From Streptomyces calvus (GTDB taxonomy: Bacteria; Actinomycetota; Actinomycetes; Streptomycetales; Streptomycetaceae): DNA of 64,000 nt. The notes under the pieces were generated by a model. It made no database searches. It was not told where the DNA came from and saw nothing but the letters and a program-made list of their open reading frames with translations. This document shows positions 61,200-64,000 of this stretch, piece by piece. The DNA is taken from positions 1-64,000 of the forward strand of contig NZ_VCNP01000011.1 of assembly GCF_006782915.1 (NCBI RefSeq), given 5' to 3'. Both the position numbers and the translations under genes were made by a program. The stretch's first letter is position 1; every line of letters starts with the position of its first letter.

Positions 61200-62426
61200 G
61201 TGCCTCGTACCGTCAGGGACGTCGTCTTCGTCGACGGCGTCCGCACCCCGTTCGGCAAGGCGGGCCCGAAGGGCATCTACCACGAGACCCGCGCCGACGA
61301 TCTCGTCGTGAAGGCCATCCGGGAGCTGCTGCGCCGCAACCCCGGGCTCGACCCGAAGAAGATCGACGAGGTCGCCGTCGCCGCGACCACGCAGATCGGT
61401 GACCAGGGTCTGACCATCGGCCGCACGGCCGGCATCCTCGCGGGCCTGCCCACCTCGGTCCCGGGCTACTCCATCGACCGCATGTGCGCCGGCGCCCTGA
61501 CCGCCGTCACCACGGTGGCCGGCTCCGTCGCCTTCGGCGCGTACGACGTCGCCATCGCGGGCGGCGTCGAGCACATGGGCCGCCACCCCATGGGCGAGGG
61601 CGTCGACCCCAACCCGCGGTTCGTCTCCGAGAAGCTGGTCGACGAGTCCGCCCTGTTCATGGGCATGACCGCGGAGAACCTGCACGACCGCTACCCGACC
61701 ATCACCAAGCTGCGCGCGGACGAGTACGCGGTGCGCTCCCAGGAGAAGGCCGCCAAGGCGTACGCCAACGGCAAGATCCAGGCCGACCTGGTGCCGATCT
61801 CCGTACGCCGCACCAACCCCGAGGGCGGCGAGACCGGCTGGGGTCTGGTCACCGCCGACGAGCCGATGCGCCCGGGCACCACGCTGGAGAACCTGGCGAA
61901 CCTCAAGACGCCGTTCCGCGTGCACGGCCGGGTCACCGCGGGCAACGCGGCCGGTCTGAACGACGGCGCCACCGCCTCGGTCATCGCCTCCGAGGACTTC
62001 GCCCGCGAGAACGGGCTGCCGGTCAAGATGCGCCTGGTCTCCTACGCCTTCGCGGGCGTGGAGCCCGAGGTGATGGGCTACGGCCCGATCCCGGCCACGG
62101 AGAAGGCGCTCGCCCAGGCGGGCCTGTCCATTTCCGACATCGGCCTGTTCGAGATCAACGAGGCCTTCGCCGTCCAGGTCCTCGCCTTCCTGGAGCACTA
62201 CGGCATCGCCGACGACGACGCCCGCGTCAACCAGTACGGCGGCGCCATCGCCTTCGGACACCCGCTGGCCTCCTCCGGCGTCCGGCTGATGACGCAGCTG
62301 GCCCGCCAGTTCGAGGAGCAGCCGCACGTCCGCTACGGCCTGACCACCATGTGCGTCGGCTTCGGCATGGGCGCGACGGTCATCTGGGAGAACCCGCACT
62401 TCGAGAACGCCGGAGGCAGCAAGTGA
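61200..62426 (+). CDS. fadA: Acetyl-CoA C-acyltransferase (3-ketoacyl-CoA thiolase)
   Basis: 408 aa from GTG 61200 (GGAGGA upstream). It performs the last step of beta-oxidation: 3-ketoacyl-CoA + CoA to acyl-CoA + acetyl-CoA. Nucleophile Cys96 in DRMCAGAL, His/Asn in INEAFAVQ, and second Cys in CVGFGMG, plus GGVEHMGRHP and GGAIAFGHPL. It overlaps the following fadB-type gene by 4 bp (GTGA). Confidence 0.96.
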   Translation: MPRTVRDVVFVDGVRTPFGKAGPKGIYHETRADDLVVKAIRELLRRNPGLDPKKIDEVAVAATTQIGDQGLTIGRTAGILAGLPTSVPGYSIDRMCAGALTAVTTVAGSVAFGAYDVAIAGGVEHMGRHPMGEGVDPNPRFVSEKLVDESALFMGMTAENLHDRYPTITKLRADEYAVRSQEKAAKAYANGKIQADLVPISVRRTNPEGGETGWGLVTADEPMRPGTTLENLANLKTPFRVHGRVTAGNAAGLNDGATASVIASEDFARENGLPVKMRLVSYAFAGVEPEVMGYGPIPATEKALAQAGLSISDIGLFEINEAFAVQVLAFLEHYGIADDDARVNQYGGAIAFGHPLASSGVRLMTQLARQFEEQPHVRYGLTTMCVGFGMGATVIWENPHFENAGGSK

Positions 62427-64000
62427 GCACCACCGCAGAACTGTTGAAGGGTGCGGCCGAGCTGTTCCCGGACGAGGTCGTCACGCAGGCGCACGTGCGC
62501 CACTTCGACCTCCCCCTGGGCGCGGGCCGCTTCGCCCTGATCACCCTGGACAACGGCCTGGACCACACCAAGCCGACCACCTTCGGCCCCCAGTCGCTGG
62601 CGAACCTGAACGCCGCCGTCGACCAGGTCGAGAAGGAGGCCGCGGACGGCGAGATCGTCGGCGTCGGCGTCACCGGCAAGCCGTTCATCTTCGCGGTCGG
62701 CGCCGACCTCAAGGGCGTCGAGCTGCTCAAGCGCCACGAGGACGCGCTCGCCATCGGCAAGGGCGGCCACGACGTCTTCAAGCGCCTCGCGCATCTCGCG
62801 GTGCCGACGTTCGCGTACTACAACGGCGCCGCCATGGGCGGTGGCGTCGAGGTCGGTCTGCACTGCACCTACCGCACGGTGTCCGCGGCGATCCCCGCGT
62901 TCTCCCTGCCCGAGGTGTTCCTCGGTCTGGTTCCCGGCTGGGGCGGCTGCACGCTGCTGCCGAACCTGATCGGCGCCGACAAGGCCGTCTCGGTGATCAT
63001 CGAGAACAGCCTCAACCAGAACAAGCAGCTCAAGGGCAAGCAGGTCCACGAACTCGGCATCGCCGACGCGATCTTCGAGGGCGCGGACTTCCTGGAGCAG
63101 TCGCTGATCTGGACGGCGTCCGTCCTCAAGGGCGAGATCGTGGTCGAGCGGCCGGTGATCGACCGCGGCGAGGCCTGGGACCAGGCCGTCGCCAAGGGCC
63201 GCTTCATCGCCGACTCCAAGGTGCACAGCGCCGCCCCGGCCGCCTACCGCGCCCTGGACATCATCGCCGCCGCCAAGAACGGCGACCTCCAGCAGGGCTA
63301 CGACGCCGAGGACACCGCGCTCGCCGACCTGATCATGGGTGGCGAACTGCGTTCCGGCATCTACGCGTTCAACCTGGTGCAGAAGCGCGGCAAGCGTCCC
63401 GCCGGAGCCCCGGACAAGAACCTGGCCCGCCCGGTCACCAAGGTCGGCGTGGTCGGCGCCGGTCTGATGGCCTCGCAGCTGGCGCTGCTGTTCCTGCGCC
63501 GCCTGGAGGTCCCGGTCGTCCTCACGGACATCGACCAGGAGCGCATCGACAAGGGTGTGGGCTACGTCCACGCCGAGATCGACAAGCTGCTCGGCAAGGG
63601 CCGCATCAACCAGGACAAGGCCAACCGCCTCAAGGCGCTGGTGACGGGTGTCCTGGACAAGGCCGAGGGCTTCGCCGACGCCGACTTCGTCATCGAGGCC
63701 GTCTTCGAGGAGATGGGCGTCAAGCAGCAGGTGTTCGCGGAGGTCGAGGCGGTCGCCCCGGCGCACGCGATCCTCGCCACCAACACCTCCTCGCTCTCCG
63801 TCTCCGAGATGGCGTCGAAGCTGAAGCACCCCGAGCGGGTCGTCGGCTTCCACTTCTTCAACCCGGTCGCGGTCCTGCCGCTGCTGGAGATCGTCCGCGG
63901 CGAGAAGACGGACGACGCGTCGCTGGCCACGGCGTTCGGTGTCGCCAAGAAGCTGAAGAAGACCGCGGTGCTGGTCAAGGACGCCCCGGCGTTCGTCGTG
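62423..64000 (+). CDS. fadB: Fatty-acid oxidation complex alpha subunit, 3' end beyond the window
   Basis: 526 codons visible from GTG 62423; open at the right edge. N-terminal crotonase domain (residues about 20-270) with oxyanion segment NGAAMGGGVEVGLH and catalytic Glu in FSLPEVFLGLVPGWGG. 3-hydroxyacyl-CoA dehydrogenase NAD motif VGVVGAGLMASQLALLF (about 345-361) and catalytic His in VVGFHFFNPV. It hydrates enoyl-CoA and oxidises 3-hydroxyacyl-CoA, and forms a complex with FadA. Full length is expected to be about 700-730 aa. Confidence 0.95.
   Translation, partial: MSTTAELLKGAAELFPDEVVTQAHVRHFDLPLGAGRFALITLDNGLDHTKPTTFGPQSLANLNAAVDQVEKEAADGEIVGVGVTGKPFIFAVGADLKGVELLKRHEDALAIGKGGHDVFKRLAHLAVPTFAYYNGAAMGGGVEVGLHCTYRTVSAAIPAFSLPEVFLGLVPGWGGCTLLPNLIGADKAVSVIIENSLNQNKQLKGKQVHELGIADAIFEGADFLEQSLIWTASVLKGEIVVERPVIDRGEAWDQAVAKGRFIADSKVHSAAPAAYRALDIIAAAKNGDLQQGYDAEDTALADLIMGGELRSGIYAFNLVQKRGKRPAGAPDKNLARPVTKVGVVGAGLMASQLALLFLRRLEVPVVLTDIDQERIDKGVGYVHAEIDKLLGKGRINQDKANRLKALVTGVLDKAEGFADADFVIEAVFEEMGVKQQVFAEVEAVAPAHAILATNTSSLSVSEMASKLKHPERVVGFHFFNPVAVLPLLEIVRGEKTDDASLATAFGVAKKLKKTAVLVKDAPAFVV

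Overview
The window is about 72% GC, has strong third-codon-position GC bias, many GTG/TTG starts and frequent 4-bp ATGA/GTGA overlaps. It carries actinomycete-specific genes: a conservon, whiI, hemQ, DUF3000, DUF4349 and a TIGR04222 membrane protein. It is a Streptomyces chromosome segment. From memory, the murC / hemG-hemQ / hemE / whiI / RNase D / fadAB order is the conserved neighbourhood around whiI in S. coelicolor; I could not align it here.

Layout. 1-7.3 kb: a secreted subtilisin-like protease, then an orphan sugar-binding lipoprotein directly upstream of a four-gene conservon (sensor-kinase-like protein, roadblock, DUF742, small GTPase). 7.3-11 kb: a complete osmoprotectant ABC importer read leftward. 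11-13.2 kb: a low-conservation stretch with an unrecognised coiled-coil protein, a frameshifted small membrane-protein gene and the C-terminal stump of a ferric-reductase-like flavoprotein. 13.4-15.6 kb: a two-component system. 15.6-20.2 kb: msrB, murC, a small conserved protein, a RibD-like reductase, and divergently zapE, whose 3' end has expanded into a 41-42 bp minisatellite. 20.9-24 kb: beta-carbonic anhydrase plus SulP transporter (a bicarbonate uptake pair) and a slipin. 24-30.2 kb: a Tat-exported PhoX-like protein, an ArsR/SRPBCC pair, a FAD-Rieske oxidoreductase, a polysaccharide deacetylase lipoprotein, a small zinc-ribbon protein and a PTH2-type peptidyl-tRNA hydrolase. 30.2-32.8 kb: a 600-bp non-coding stretch with a tRNA-like T-arm, then a divergent tandem-MerR regulator and erythromycin-esterase-family gene. 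33.2-37.1 kb: a secreted GH76 mannanase and a divergent ceramidase. 37.4-41.4 kb: DUF692, TIGR04222 and a secreted alpha/beta hydrolase. 41.4-51.1 kb: late haem genes hemQ, hemG and hemE, interspersed with a DUF4349 lipoprotein, a CoA-disulfide-reductase-like enzyme, a rhomboid protease and a PAS/GAF/SpoIIE phosphatase. 51.2-54.3 kb: DUF3000, whiI with a good sigma-WhiG-type promoter, and RNase D. 54.3-61 kb: a mannoside ABC importer divergent from beta-mannosidase and its LacI regulator. 61.2-64 kb: fadA and the start of fadB, which runs off the right edge.

How it fits together. Most of the window is housekeeping: haem synthesis by the coproporphyrin route, cell wall, beta-oxidation and sporulation control. 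Around this are separate catabolic or sensory modules: mannan/mannoside use, osmoprotection, bicarbonate uptake, and an SBP-conservon signalling unit. The most interesting signals are: (i) the SBP-conservon coupling, in which the kinase-like protein appears to lack its phosphoacceptor histidine; (ii) the zapE-derived minisatellite; (iii) two decayed genes beside an intact two-component system; (iv) the 10-bp-phased GACATC repeats; (v) WhiI with Glu at the phosphoacceptor position and its WhiG-type promoter; (vi) a DUF692 enzyme without a visible peptide substrate. No CRISPR array, insertion sequence, prophage or rRNA was seen.
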